The notes beneath the pieces are model-generated. The model worked only from the letters and a program-made list of their open reading frames with translations, was not told the DNA's origin and did no database searches. Shown piece by piece: positions 28,603 to 36,102 of a stretch of DNA of 64,000 nucleotides. The stretch lies in the NCBI RefSeq assembly GCF_000427465.1, contig NZ_ATYB01000014.1:1325570-1389569 (forward strand), written 5' to 3'. The position numbers and the translations under genes were made by a program. The number at the start of each line of letters is the position of its first letter. Position 1 is the first letter of the stretch. Source of the stretch: Sinorhizobium arboris LMG 14919 (GTDB lineage Bacteria > Pseudomonadota > Alphaproteobacteria > Rhizobiales > Rhizobiaceae).

Positions 28603-28989
28603 ATGGCAAAAGGGATCGAAATGCGTGAAGCGCACTTTCCGGGACGCGCGCCCGTCGACGCCTACGGCAATGGCGGCTTCCGTTTCGCCGACATGTCGCA
28701 TCGCGGCTCGGTTCTGATGCTGCCGTCCGGAATATACGCGTGGGACGTGGCGGAAGGCGACGTGCTCGCGGTCGCGAAATTCCGGCGTGTCTTCGAGGAG
28801 GCTCTCCAGATCGAGGTGCTGCTCGTCGGCACAGGCCGGGAAATCCGTCCCTTGCCGGCAGACCTGAAGGCGGCGCTGCGGGCGGCCAACATCTCGTCCG
28901 ATCCGATGAGCACCGGGGCGGCGGTGCGGACCTATAACGTGATGCTGGCGGAATCACGCGCCGTCGCCGCGGCATTGATTGCGGTGTGA
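28603..28989 (+). CDS. Mth938/DUF498 protein, NDUFAF3 homologue
   Basis: The 128-residue soluble protein belongs to the Mth938 domain family, whose mitochondrial member NDUFAF3 assists assembly of respiratory complex I. Recognisable blocks are GGFRFADMSHRGSVL and LLVGTGREIRPLP. Three starts are possible (GTG 28597, ATG 28603, ATG 28621); 28603 is given because it keeps the usual MAKGIEMREAHFPGR beginning. It abuts secDF and overlaps the next gene by four bases, so it is in one operon with membrane-insertion genes. Confidence 0.82.
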   Translation: MAKGIEMREAHFPGRAPVDAYGNGGFRFADMSHRGSVLMLPSGIYAWDVAEGDVLAVAKFRRVFEEALQIEVLLVGTGREIRPLPADLKAALRAANISSDPMSTGAAVRTYNVMLAESRAVAAALIAV

Positions 28990-29852
28990 GGCGTTCGAAG
29001 GAAACCGGCGTGCAACAGTCCGATGACCAGATTCTCGCAACCTTGCGGGACACCGACCGCGACCGCTATCTTGCCTGTCTGCTTTCTCCGTCAGAGAAAC
29101 AGCATGCGCTTGCGGCGCTTTATGCCTTTTACGCAGAGATCGCACGTGTCCGAGATATGGTGAAGGAGCCGCTGCCCGGCGAAATCCGGCTGCAATGGTG
29201 GCGAGACCTTCTCGACAATGAGCAGTCGGACGGTGCGGGGCATCCGCTGGCTGAAGCGCTGCTGCGTTGCATCCGCCAGCATCACCTTCCTGTTCGCGTT
29301 CTGCAGGACATGATCGATGCTCGGATTTTCGATCTTTACGACGACCCGATGCAGGACAGGGAGGCACTGGAGGGCTATGCCGGAGAAACCGCATCGGCGC
29401 TTATTCAGCTGTCGTCACTCATCCTGGATCCCGACAATGCGGCACAATCCGCATACGCAGCCGGCCATGCCGGGGTCGCCCAGACGATTGCCGGTCTCCT
29501 GCTGTTGTTCCCGGTTCACGTCCGGCGTGGCCAGGTCTATTTTCCCGCCGAACTCTTGGGCGCAACGGGGCTCGACGCTGAAAAGCTGCTCGCCGGCACG
29601 GATGAGGTCGCGATCGAAAGAGCCGTTCGCGCTTTCTGCGGACTGGGACGCGACCATCTCGCCAAGGCACGTGAAGGCGCGGGTTCGATCTCAGCCCGGA
29701 ATTTCTCCGCTTTCCTTCCCGTCGCGCTAGCCGAGCCGGTGTTCGATCGGGCGGAGGCTGCCGGAGCGCGAATCCTTCGTCAACCGCTGCAACCGCCGCA
29801 ATGGCGGCGGCAGTGGCGTATGTGGCGAGCGAGTCGGAGTAGGCGGTTTTAA
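28986..29852 (+). CDS. squalene/phytoene synthase-like protein, NDUFAF6 homologue
   Basis: The 288-residue helical protein has the isoprenoid synthase fold of the squalene/phytoene synthase family. The Asp-rich substrate-binding motifs of true synthases are degraded: the first region reads YAEIARVRDMVKEPLP and the second QDMIDARIFDLYDD. This pattern, and the neighbour with an Mth938 domain, match NDUFAF6, a complex I assembly factor. A GTG start at 28986 overlaps the preceding stop. No carotenoid or hopanoid genes are nearby. Catalytic function is therefore unlikely, but this is inference. Confidence 0.78.
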   Translation: MRRSKETGVQQSDDQILATLRDTDRDRYLACLLSPSEKQHALAALYAFYAEIARVRDMVKEPLPGEIRLQWWRDLLDNEQSDGAGHPLAEALLRCIRQHHLPVRVLQDMIDARIFDLYDDPMQDREALEGYAGETASALIQLSSLILDPDNAAQSAYAAGHAGVAQTIAGLLLLFPVHVRRGQVYFPAELLGATGLDAEKLLAGTDEVAIERAVRAFCGLGRDHLAKAREGAGSISARNFSAFLPVALAEPVFDRAEAAGARILRQPLQPPQWRRQWRMWRASRSRRF

Positions 29853-29875
29853 GGCACCGCGCGTGCAAGAGCGTT

Positions 29876-29990
29876 TCACGCTTTCCTTCAGGTGTTTTAT
29901 CTACCGCATTGGCCCGAAAATCGGAATCGATGTTCGAAAAGCACGAAGCGTCGGCTCAATAAGCCAGAGCCTCCTCTGGCGCCCCTTCGG
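29876..29990. repeat. possible RIME-like element
   Basis: AGCGTTTCACGCTTTC and a segment reading CCCGAAAATCGGAATCGAT then TTCGAAAAGCACGAAGCG resemble dispersed rhizobial intergenic palindromes. CCGAAAATCGG is itself an imperfect palindrome. Boundaries are approximate. Confidence 0.4.
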
Positions 29991-30107
29991 ACGCATGGGG
30001 CTCTGACGTGGAGCATGAAGTGGCCGCATGGCCGCCACGCTGGCGCAAGTCTCGCGGGATACAACCGACGTCTATCGGATTCCTGTCGCTATCAAGGTAC
30101 CCACGCT

Positions 30108-30563
30108 ATGCTCTGGTTCCTGCTCCTGGCCGCGATCGCCGCCGTCTGCGCGTTCTACATACGGATGAACGCACGCGCCGAGCGTGATGCCGATAATCCT
30201 GATGCCGGGTCGGCAATTGTGGAGTTCGGCCGGGCGTTTCCGGACGAAGCCATTCGCGCGCTGCATTCGACCGTCGACAGAGCGGCAATCTTCCTGCGCC
30301 TGCATGACGGCAAGGCGGGATTCATACAGTCGCATGGCACGCATTATGTCTGCCATGTCATTCAGCCCGGCAAGGTGCGGGTCAACACATCGGAGAGTGG
30401 GCGTGGGTTGATCGTCCACTTCCCCGATTTCGCCTATCTCGGCAACGCATTCGAGTTTCGAACGGCGGCCGAGGCGGCAGAGGTCTCGCTTTGGCTGCTC
30501 GGCAGTTTCAGTCCGAAATCCGAACTGGAAGTGCCGAACGGTGCGGCTGAGAGATCGGACTGA
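30108..30563 (+). CDS. membrane-anchored unknown protein
   Basis: I do not recognise a named family. The 151-residue product has one N-terminal transmembrane helix (LWFLLLAAIAAVCAFYI) and a soluble domain of about 120 residues with AIVEFGRAFPDEAIRAL, AIFLRLHDGKAGFIQ and LIVHFPDFAYLGNAFEF blocks that look like a compact alpha/beta fold. ATG 30108 has AAGG upstream; longer open frame upstream runs through a repeat-like region and is not supported. It is convergent with trmFO. Confidence 0.65.
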   Translation: MLWFLLLAAIAAVCAFYIRMNARAERDADNPDAGSAIVEFGRAFPDEAIRALHSTVDRAAIFLRLHDGKAGFIQSHGTHYVCHVIQPGKVRVNTSESGRGLIVHFPDFAYLGNAFEFRTAAEAAEVSLWLLGSFSPKSELEVPNGAAERSD

Positions 30564-30600
30564 GCCCATTGAGGCCGGAGCGGGCTTTACCCGCCCCCTG

Positions 30601-32019
30601 TCAGGAGATCTTTTCGAGCCAGCTTGCGCAGTCGCTCAGCGCCCTTGACGCCATTGCCTGCTTCTTCGCCAGCGCCTTTTCCTTGCCGCGAAAGCGTTTG
30701 GCACCCTCCGGTTTTGTGAGCGCGCCGGGCTCCAGCGGCGGAAACAGCCCGAAATTGATGTTCATCGGCTGGAACGAGCGCTTGCCCGGTTCGTCATCGG
30801 AGACGATGTGGCCGCCGGTGATGTGGTTGAGGAGAGCACCGAAGGCCGTGGACACCGGCGGCAGGACGGGAGACGCGCCTTTGCGTTCCGCCGCGGCGAA
30901 GCGGCCGGCCAGGAGGCCGATGCTCGCGCTTTCTACATAGCCCTCGCAGCCGGTTATCTGGCCGGCGAAACGCAGTCCCGGCCGCGACTTAAGGGTCAGC
31001 GAATGATCGAGCAGGATCGGCGAGTTGATATAGGTGTTGCGGTGGAGGCCGCCGAGCCTTGCAAACTCGGCGTTCTGGAGCCCCGGGATCATCCGGAAGA
31101 CTTCCCCCTGTGCGCCATATTTCAGTTTCGTCTGGAATCCGACCATGTTGTAGAGCGTACCGAGCGCGTTGTCCTGGCGAAGCTGCACGACGGCATAGGG
31201 CTTTACCGAAGGATTATGGGCGTTGGTGAGGCCCATCGGCTTCATCGGTCCATGACGCAGGGTCTCGCGGCCGCGTTCGGCCATCACTTCGATCGGAAGG
31301 CATCCGTCGAAATAGGGTGTGCCTTCCCATTCCTTGAAGCCGGTCTTGTCGCCGGCAATGAGCGCGTCGACGAAGGCGTCATACTGCTCCTGCGTGAGGG
31401 GGCAGTTGATATAATCTTTTCCCGTGCCGCCCGGGCCGACCTTGTCGTAACGCGATTGATGCCAGCAGATATCCATGTCGATCGTATCGGTGTGAACGAT
31501 CGGTGCTATGGCGTCGAAGAAGGCGAGGGCGTCCGCGCCGGTTTCTGCGCGAATAGCCTCGGCGAGATCCGGTGCTGTAAGCGGACCCGTTGCAATGATG
31601 GCGAGGTCCCAGTCCCTCGGCGGCAGACCGCGGATCTCTTCCCGCAGAACCGTGATCAGCGGATGGTCTGCGATCGCTGTGCTGACAGCCTGGGCGAATC
31701 CTTCGCGATCGACGGCAAGTGCGCCGCCTGCCGGCACCTGGTTCAAATCGGCGCATCGCATGATGAGCGAACCCGCAAGGCGCATCTCCGCGTGCAGCAC
31801 GCCGACGGCATTGCTGGTCGCATCGTCCGAGCGGAAAGAGTTGGAGCAGACGAGTTCGGCGAGCCTGTCGGTCTTATGCGCATCCGTGCCGCGCACACCG
31901 CGCATTTCATGCAGGATGACCGGCACGCCCGCTTCGGCGATCTGCCAGGCGGCTTCCGACCCGGCGAGGCCGCCGCCGATGACGTGGACAGGCGAATAGG
32001 AGGATGTCGTTTTGTTCAT
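30601..32019 (-). CDS. trmFO: folate/FAD-dependent tRNA (uracil-54) methyltransferase
   Basis: The 472-residue flavoprotein forms ribothymidine at position 54 of tRNA using methylenetetrahydrofolate. The N-terminal Rossmann motif [21 protein letters not shown] binds FAD, and the family blocks [21 protein letters not shown] and [25 protein letters not shown] are clear. The start at 32019 ([10 protein letters not shown]) places the dinucleotide fold at the amino terminus; a start 69 bases upstream is less likely. It is also known as Gid. Confidence 0.95.
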   Translation of the reverse strand: MNKTTSSYSPVHVIGGGLAGSEAAWQIAEAGVPVILHEMRGVRGTDAHKTDRLAELVCSNSFRSDDATSNAVGVLHAEMRLAGSLIMRCADLNQVPAGGALAVDREGFAQAVSTAIADHPLITVLREEIRGLPPRDWDLAIIATGPLTAPDLAEAIRAETGADALAFFDAIAPIVHTDTIDMDICWHQSRYDKVGPGGTGKDYINCPLTQEQYDAFVDALIAGDKTGFKEWEGTPYFDGCLPIEVMAERGRETLRHGPMKPMGLTNAHNPSVKPYAVVQLRQDNALGTLYNMVGFQTKLKYGAQGEVFRMIPGLQNAEFARLGGLHRNTYINSPILLDHSLTLKSRPGLRFAGQITGCEGYVESASIGLLAGRFAAAERKGASPVLPPVSTAFGALLNHITGGHIVSDDEPGKRSFQPMNINFGLFPPLEPGALTKPEGAKRFRGKEKALAKKQAMASRALSDCASWLEKIS

Positions 32020-32057
32020 GCGCGGCTTCCTATCACAGCCATCCTTCGCTTCCAAGA

Positions 32058-32088
32058 AACGAAAACGGCGCCCAAGGGCGCCGTTCAA
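32058..32088 (-). terminator. Rho-independent terminator of first DUF1127 gene
   Basis: On the minus strand, AACGGCGCCC and GGGCGCCGTT pair across a two-base loop, followed by TTCGTTTC. It lies 22 bases beyond the DUF1127 stop. Confidence 0.8.
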
Positions 32089-32109
32089 GCTAAGCGATAC
32101 TCGATCCTG

Positions 32110-32253
32110 TTAGCGGAAGGAGCGGGCCGCGATGTTGCGGATGTCGTAGCGGGTGATGCCGATATCGTTCAGAGCGTGGTTCGAAAGGCTGCCCAGCTCG
32201 GCAACGGTGCGGCGGTAATTGATCCAGCTTTTTGCAATGCGAATCGGGTTCAT
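32110..32253 (-). CDS. small DUF1127 protein
   Basis: The 47-residue protein starts MNPIRIAKSWINYRR and contains the DUF1127 signature LGSLSNHALNDIGITRYDI. It is Arg-rich and probably RNA- or protein-binding. Family members in alphaproteobacteria are stress- and phosphate-related and can affect RNA turnover. GAGGAAA lies upstream of the start. Its promoter region (32300-32380) holds TGCA repeats shared with the second DUF1127 gene and the alpha-r14 RNA. A strong terminator follows. Confidence 0.9.
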   Translation of the reverse strand: MNPIRIAKSWINYRRTVAELGSLSNHALNDIGITRYDIRNIAARSFR

Positions 32254-32308
32254 GATCGTTTCCTCAAGAAGATCGCTCGCGACAGTGATTGTCTGCGTCG
32301 TTGAGGTT

Positions 32309-32377
32309 CTTATACGCGTGTCTAATTGGAAGATGGAGTGCAAAGTAGATGCATCTGCTATGCATTTGTGCAGTGCA
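32309..32377 (-). promoter_or_regulatory. promoter region of first DUF1127 gene with TGCA operator
   Basis: On the minus strand, a TATAAG -10 (32309-32314) lies downstream of a cluster of TGCA words between 32335 and 32377. The pair ATGC-N5-TGCA begins 52 bases from the -10, as in the two related promoters at 32771 and 33122. Confidence 0.45.
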
Positions 32378-32489
32378 TCGATCATTTCATTAGCACGCGT
32401 CCAGTGCGGCACGAAAATGCGGCATCGATCGCGATTCGGTTAATTGCATCTGAGGGATTGCTGCACGAGATCAGAACGACCCGGCAGAA

Positions 32490-32527
32490 ATAAAAAACGC
32501 CCACCGGCAAAACCGGAAGGCGTTTGA
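32490..32527 (-). terminator. Rho-independent terminator of second DUF1127 gene
   Basis: On the minus strand the stem ACGCC...CCGG / CCGG...GGCGT is followed by TTTTTTA, 30 bases past the stop. Confidence 0.82.
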
Positions 32528-32557
32528 AAAGCCATGATCTGGCGGAAGTTCTTATGC

Positions 32558-32701
32558 TTACTTGATTGCCTGACGGGCAACGTAGGGGATGTCTGCGCGG
32601 CCGATCCCGAGATCGGTCAGTTCACGATCGCTCATGCGGCCGAGTTCGTTGCAGGTCTGACGATACTTGCGCCAGTTGTTGAAAGAACGTGCGAGGTTCA
32701 T
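32558..32701 (-). CDS. small DUF1127 protein (second copy)
   Basis: The 47-residue protein MNLARSFNNWRKYRQ... carries the DUF1127 signature LGRMSDRELTDLGIGRADI. It is a paralogue of the gene at 32110 with the same length. The start at 32701 has AGGAATAGG upstream; the open frame extends further back without support. It has its own promoter (TATATT near 32771) and terminator, so it is monocistronic. DUF1127 genes are activated by the LysR-type regulator VtlR in Brucella. Confidence 0.9.
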   Translation of the reverse strand: MNLARSFNNWRKYRQTCNELGRMSDRELTDLGIGRADIPYVARQAIK

Positions 32702-32768
32702 GATCCTATTCCTTTCTAGGTCGTTCGCCAGCGCTCTATCTCTCTTGCTGGCCATCATCTTATGAGCC

Positions 32769-32834
32769 GGAATATAATCGATTTGAGCCCGGATTACAGA
32801 GATAATGCTGCATCGCACCCATGCATAACTTGCA
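32769..32834 (-). promoter_or_regulatory. promoter of second DUF1127 gene with LysR-like operator
   Basis: On the minus strand a TATATTCC -10 (32769-32776) lies 44 bases downstream of GCACCCATGC (plus-strand 32815-32824), which is followed on the plus strand by N5 and TTGCA. The same block occurs upstream of the alpha-r14 RNA at 32989. Confidence 0.5.
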
Positions 32835-32988
32835 AAGCTTTTCGAGGGCATTAACCTCGGCCTAACCTTTTCATGCTGGCCGGCCCTCCGGGCGTGTTTC
32901 TGAACTCCGCGGGCAAGCCTCGTGCGTCTTTGGCATGCGCGGCGCTGTCGTGCCGTTTCGCGAGCTCACTGCAATGGAAGGAGGGCGC

Positions 32989-33114
32989 AAAAAACAACGC
33001 CCGCTGGGGGAGGAGGTCCAGCGGGCGTTGCTTGTTCTGATTGGCAACCGGGAGGAGGAGTGTCGCCAATCCGTATCGGGTGCGCTGGGAGGAGGAGTGC
33101 GCTGCCCGATCGAT
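32989..33114 (-). ncRNA. alpha-r14 / NfeR1-like small RNA (copy A)
   Basis: On the minus strand three hairpins occur in about 125 bases. Loops of the first two read ACTCCTCCTCCC, and the third stem (ACGCCCGCTGG / CCAGCGGGCGT) has loop ACCTCCTCCC and is followed by TTTTTT, a Rho-independent terminator. Unpaired CCUCCUCCC loops are anti-Shine-Dalgarno sequences, the hallmark of the alpha-r14 (NfeR1) family that represses translation of target mRNAs and is salt- and nodulation-related in S. meliloti. A CTATAT -10 (33122-33127) sits seven bases before the inferred 5' end. Family recognition is from structure and known length. Confidence 0.85.
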
Positions 33115-33121
33115 GATTGGA

Positions 33122-33181
33122 ATATAGGCGGCACCCCCGGATTTTGCTAGGGGGCTGCAAGGAATGGCACCCATGCGAGTA
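33122..33181 (-). promoter_or_regulatory. promoter of alpha-r14 copy A with LysR-like operator
   Basis: On the minus strand CTATATTCC acts as -10, and 17 bases upstream is CTAGCA, a weak rhizobial -35. At 46 bases from the -10 lies GCACCCATGC (plus-strand 33167-33176) then N5 and TTGCA, as at the DUF1127 promoter at 32815. Confidence 0.55.
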
Positions 33182-33271
33182 TTGCATGGCTCGGCGGCTG
33201 CAAATCCGAAAATGCCCAAATATTGGCCATATGTGCCGTTTTGCAAAGTGCGGTGCGGGATTTGAGAGGAG

Positions 33272-33390
33272 CACAACGCCCGCCGGGGGAGGACCGGCGG
33301 GCATTATGAAGGTGATTGGCAACCGGGAGGAGGAGTGTTGCCAATCCTATCGAAGCGGCGATGGGAGGAGGAGTGCGCTGCTTCGAATTC
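33272..33390 (-). ncRNA. alpha-r14-like small RNA, degenerate copy B
   Basis: On the minus strand the same three-hairpin layout is present: CGAAGCAGCG / CGCCGCTTCG, GATTGGCAAC / GTTGCCAATC, and a GCCCGCCGG / CCGGCGGGC stem. The first two loops keep ACTCCTCCTCCC and the third TCCTCCC. Unlike copy A, no U-tract follows the third stem (GTGCTCCTC instead) and no CTATAT lies just upstream. It may be read from a farther promoter near 33492 or be decaying. Confidence 0.6.
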
Positions 33391-33734
33391 CGGCGAGCTT
33401 CAGCTCGGATCTTTGCGGCATTTCCCGCTGCGGGCGATCATTCCCGCCGGCGTCTGTTCGGTTCAGCACCGCGGCGCCCTGTTGATCCTTGATATAGTGA
33501 CCTTAAATCGATTTGTGCAGTGCAATGTCCACATGGAAGATATGCGGATTGCGCAACGCGTATGGCCGTCCGCCGTTCCGCCTGCGCATGGCGCCGGATC
33601 CAATGCTGTTATTCGGCTATTCGGCGCGACGCCGGACGCCGCATCACGTTTCTGCCAGTATCCTTCGCCATAGGAGCCGAGGCCTGCCATTCGCAGCACA
33701 GGCTGCGAGCGGCTAACGGGCGCGAGCATTTTCC
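33391..33734. other. gene-free stretch between sRNA copy B and the tRNA promoter
   Basis: No supported gene. A minus-strand CTATAT (33492-33497) is close to ATTTGTGCAGTGCA (33511-33524), a 14-base exact repeat of a word in the first DUF1127 promoter (32364-32377). Short open frames on both strands lack ribosome-binding sites. Confidence 0.4.
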
Positions 33735-33763
33735 CTTTGATCCGATGAAAACGAGTGCTATAG
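33735..33763 (+). promoter_or_regulatory. promoter of tRNA-Leu
   Basis: CTTTGA, 17 bases, then CTATAG closely fits the rhizobial CTTGAC-N17-CTATAT consensus. It lies 111 bases before the tRNA. Confidence 0.5.
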
Positions 33764-33873
33764 AGACGCCGCGCTCGGGAAGCCCTGAACCTTTCGCACG
33801 GCCCAAGAATATCCGCGGCATTCCGCTGATGAGATCTTGCAGGAATGCGATTGGACGGTGCGATCGTCTGAAC

Positions 33874-33958
<85 letters not shown>

Positions 33959-34133
33959 GGACGATATAGCGGTCACGCGTCGATATTCGGCGTTGAAGAG
34001 GGCCGGCAAAGCGCCATTTTGCTTGCAAAGCGGTCGGAATTGCGTAAAGCCACTCCCGGCAAATGGATCGGCTCACGTGCTCGCCTAGCCTTTCAAGGGA
34101 AGAGCACTGTCAACGTGAAGTGAAGGTTTGAAC

Positions 34134-35609
34134 ATGCAGGTTATCGAAACGCTCGCTCAAGGGCTGAAGCGCGAACTCAAAGTCGTTATTCCGGCCGACG
34201 AAATGGAAGCTCGGATGAACGAGCGTCTGGTCGAGGTGAAGGATCGGGTTCGCATCAATGGCTTCCGCCCCGGCAAGGTGCCGGTCGCGCATCTGAAGAA
34301 GGTTTACGGCAAGTCGATCATGGCCGACCTCGTCAACGAGATCGTTCGTGAAAAGCCGACGGAAATCCTCACGAGCCGCGGCGAGAAGTCGGCGACCCAG
34401 CCGGAAATCGCGATGACCGAGGACGAGGCTGAAGCCGACAAGATCCTGAAGGCCGAAGCCGACTTCGAATTCACCGTCGCCTACGAAATCATCCCGCCGA
34501 TCGAACTCAAGGACGCGAGCGGGATCAAGGTCACCCGCGAAGTCGTCGACGTCAGCGATGACGAGGTCAACGAGCAGATCCAGCGTATCGCCGAAAGCGC
34601 CCGCACCTATGAAACGAAGAAGGGCAAGGCTGCCAATGGCGACCGCGTCACGATCGACTATCTCGGCAAGGTCGATGGCGAGGCCTTTGACGGCGGCAAG
34701 GACGAAGATGCGGAGCTGGTGCTCGGCTCCAACCGCTTCATCCCGGGCTTCGAGGAGCAGCTTGTCGGTGTAAAGGCCGGCGATGAAAAGACGATTACGG
34801 TGACGTTCCCGGCCGACTATCCGGCAGCCAACCTCGCCGGCAAGGAAGCAACCTTCGACATCACTGTGAAGGATGTCGCTGCCGCTGCCCCGATCGAGAT
34901 CAATGACGAGCTGGCAACGAAGCTCGGCCTGGAATCCGTCGACAAGCTGAAGGAAGTCGTGCGCGGTCAGATCGAGAGCCAGTTCGGCTCGATCACTCGT
35001 CAGAAGGTCAAGCGTCAGCTTCTCGATCAGCTCGACGAACTCTATCAGTTCGATACGCCCGAGCGCCTGGTCGACGCCGAATTCGACAACATCTGGCGCC
35101 AGATCAACACCGACCTGGAGCAGGCCGGCAAGACCTTCGCCGATGAAGACACGACGGAAGAGGAAGCGCGCGCCGAATATCGCAAGCTCGCCGAGCGTCG
35201 CGTCCGCCTCGGTCTGGTTCTCTCGGAAATCGGTGAGAAAGCCGGCGTCCAGGTCAGCGACGACGAGATGCAGAGCTCGCTGTTCCAGCAGTTGCGTCAG
35301 TTCCCCGGCCAGGAAAAGGAAATTATCGAATACTTCCGGAACACGCCCGGTGCCGCCGCTTCGCTGCGCGCACCGCTCTTCGAAGAGAAGGTCGTCGACC
35401 ACCTGCTCACCGAAGTTTCGGTAACCGACAAGAAGGTTTCGAAGGAAGAGCTGACGGCTGACGACGAAGCCGACGAAAAGCCGGCCAAGAAGACGGCCTC
35501 CAAGAAGAAGGCAGCCGCCAAGGCCGAAGCCGGCGAAGGCGAAGAAGCCGCGACGCCGAAGAAGAAGGCCCCGGCCAAGAAGAAGGCTGCGGACGAGAGC
35601 GCCGAGTAA
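34134..35609 (+). CDS. tig: trigger factor
   Basis: The 491-residue ribosome-bound chaperone folds nascent chains. The N-terminal ribosome-docking signature is [19 protein letters not shown], then an FKBP-type peptidyl-prolyl isomerase domain ([39 protein letters not shown]) and a helical C-terminal cradle. The last 45 residues are a Lys/Ala/Glu tail ([18 protein letters not shown]) typical of rhizobial Tig. ATG 34134 has AAGG upstream; TTG six bases earlier is less likely. A terminator follows. Confidence 0.96.
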   Translation: MQVIETLAQGLKRELKVVIPADEMEARMNERLVEVKDRVRINGFRPGKVPVAHLKKVYGKSIMADLVNEIVREKPTEILTSRGEKSATQPEIAMTEDEAEADKILKAEADFEFTVAYEIIPPIELKDASGIKVTREVVDVSDDEVNEQIQRIAESARTYETKKGKAANGDRVTIDYLGKVDGEAFDGGKDEDAELVLGSNRFIPGFEEQLVGVKAGDEKTITVTFPADYPAANLAGKEATFDITVKDVAAAAPIEINDELATKLGLESVDKLKEVVRGQIESQFGSITRQKVKRQLLDQLDELYQFDTPERLVDAEFDNIWRQINTDLEQAGKTFADEDTTEEEARAEYRKLAERRVRLGLVLSEIGEKAGVQVSDDEMQSSLFQQLRQFPGQEKEIIEYFRNTPGAAASLRAPLFEEKVVDHLLTEVSVTDKKVSKEELTADDEADEKPAKKTASKKKAAAKAEAGEGEEAATPKKKAPAKKKAADESAE

Positions 35610-35631
35610 TCGCGTCTTTCAAAGACATGAA

Positions 35632-35656
35632 GAGGCCGCCTCCGGGCGGCTTTTTC
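35632..35656 (+). terminator. Rho-independent terminator of tig
   Basis: GCCGCC and GGCGGC pair around TCCG, followed by TTTTTC, 25 bases after the stop. Confidence 0.85.
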
Positions 35657-35911
35657 ATTGTGCGCCCGCCATGGGCGCGCATTCCTGCGGGGGGAAGTCC
35701 GCCACGAGCCGGTCATGGCGAGCGAAGCGCAACTGCGTCAGGGCGAGCGAGCGTGGGAGGAAGCGTGGAGCGTAAGCCGCGTGCGACGAACAAGAACCGG
35801 ATATGAGGCGGTGCCCCCTGGGCGGCGGCGAACCGCCCGGTGCGGACCGGCATGCCGGATGGGTTGGCATTGGCGCGGTCATAACGACCGCCCCCTATGC
35901 CGATTCTCCTG
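35657..35911. other. gene-free GC-rich stretch after tig
   Basis: About 255 GC-rich bases with several overlapping open frames, all lacking ribosome-binding sites and with Arg/Pro-rich, unlikely products. I see no recognised RNA fold or gene. Confidence 0.35.
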
Positions 35912-36010
35912 CAGTTCATTGTTTCGCTGAAACAATGAAACGCTTCAAGACTTTGAAATTACGCCCTTCAGGACGAAAAATCGTTACACACGCTTTCTGG
36001 AAGTCCTCTC
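35912..36010. repeat. RIME-like element with perfect 11-bp hairpin
   Basis: TTCATTGTTTC (35915-35925) and GAAACAATGAA (35929-35939) form a perfect stem with a three-base loop. The following TTACGCCCTTCAGGACGAAA, then TCGTTACACACGCTTTCTGG, is the wording of a repeat dispersed in Rhizobium and Sinorhizobium intergenic regions. Confidence 0.65.
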
Positions 36011-36019
36011 GACCCAACA

Positions 36020-36052
36020 GAAAGCCCGGTGTGGTCGGGCTCTTTGTTTTTT
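36020..36052. terminator. bidirectional hairpin terminator beyond gcvP
   Basis: AGCCCG and CGGGCT pair around a seven-base loop. The plus side is followed by CTTTGTTTTTT and the minus side by TTTCTGTT. It most likely ends the gcv operon, whose stop lies 50 bases away, and may also stop rightward transcripts. Confidence 0.65.
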
Positions 36053-36102
36053 CAAGGCATGGCGGGCGCGACACATGAACCGCGCCCGGTCGGCTCACAT
36101 GA

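Noticed and set aside
32854..33380. CRISPR-like tandem repeats (GGAGGAGG units)
   Set aside because: The repeats are loops of RNA hairpins in two sRNA copies, not evenly spaced direct repeats with unique spacers.
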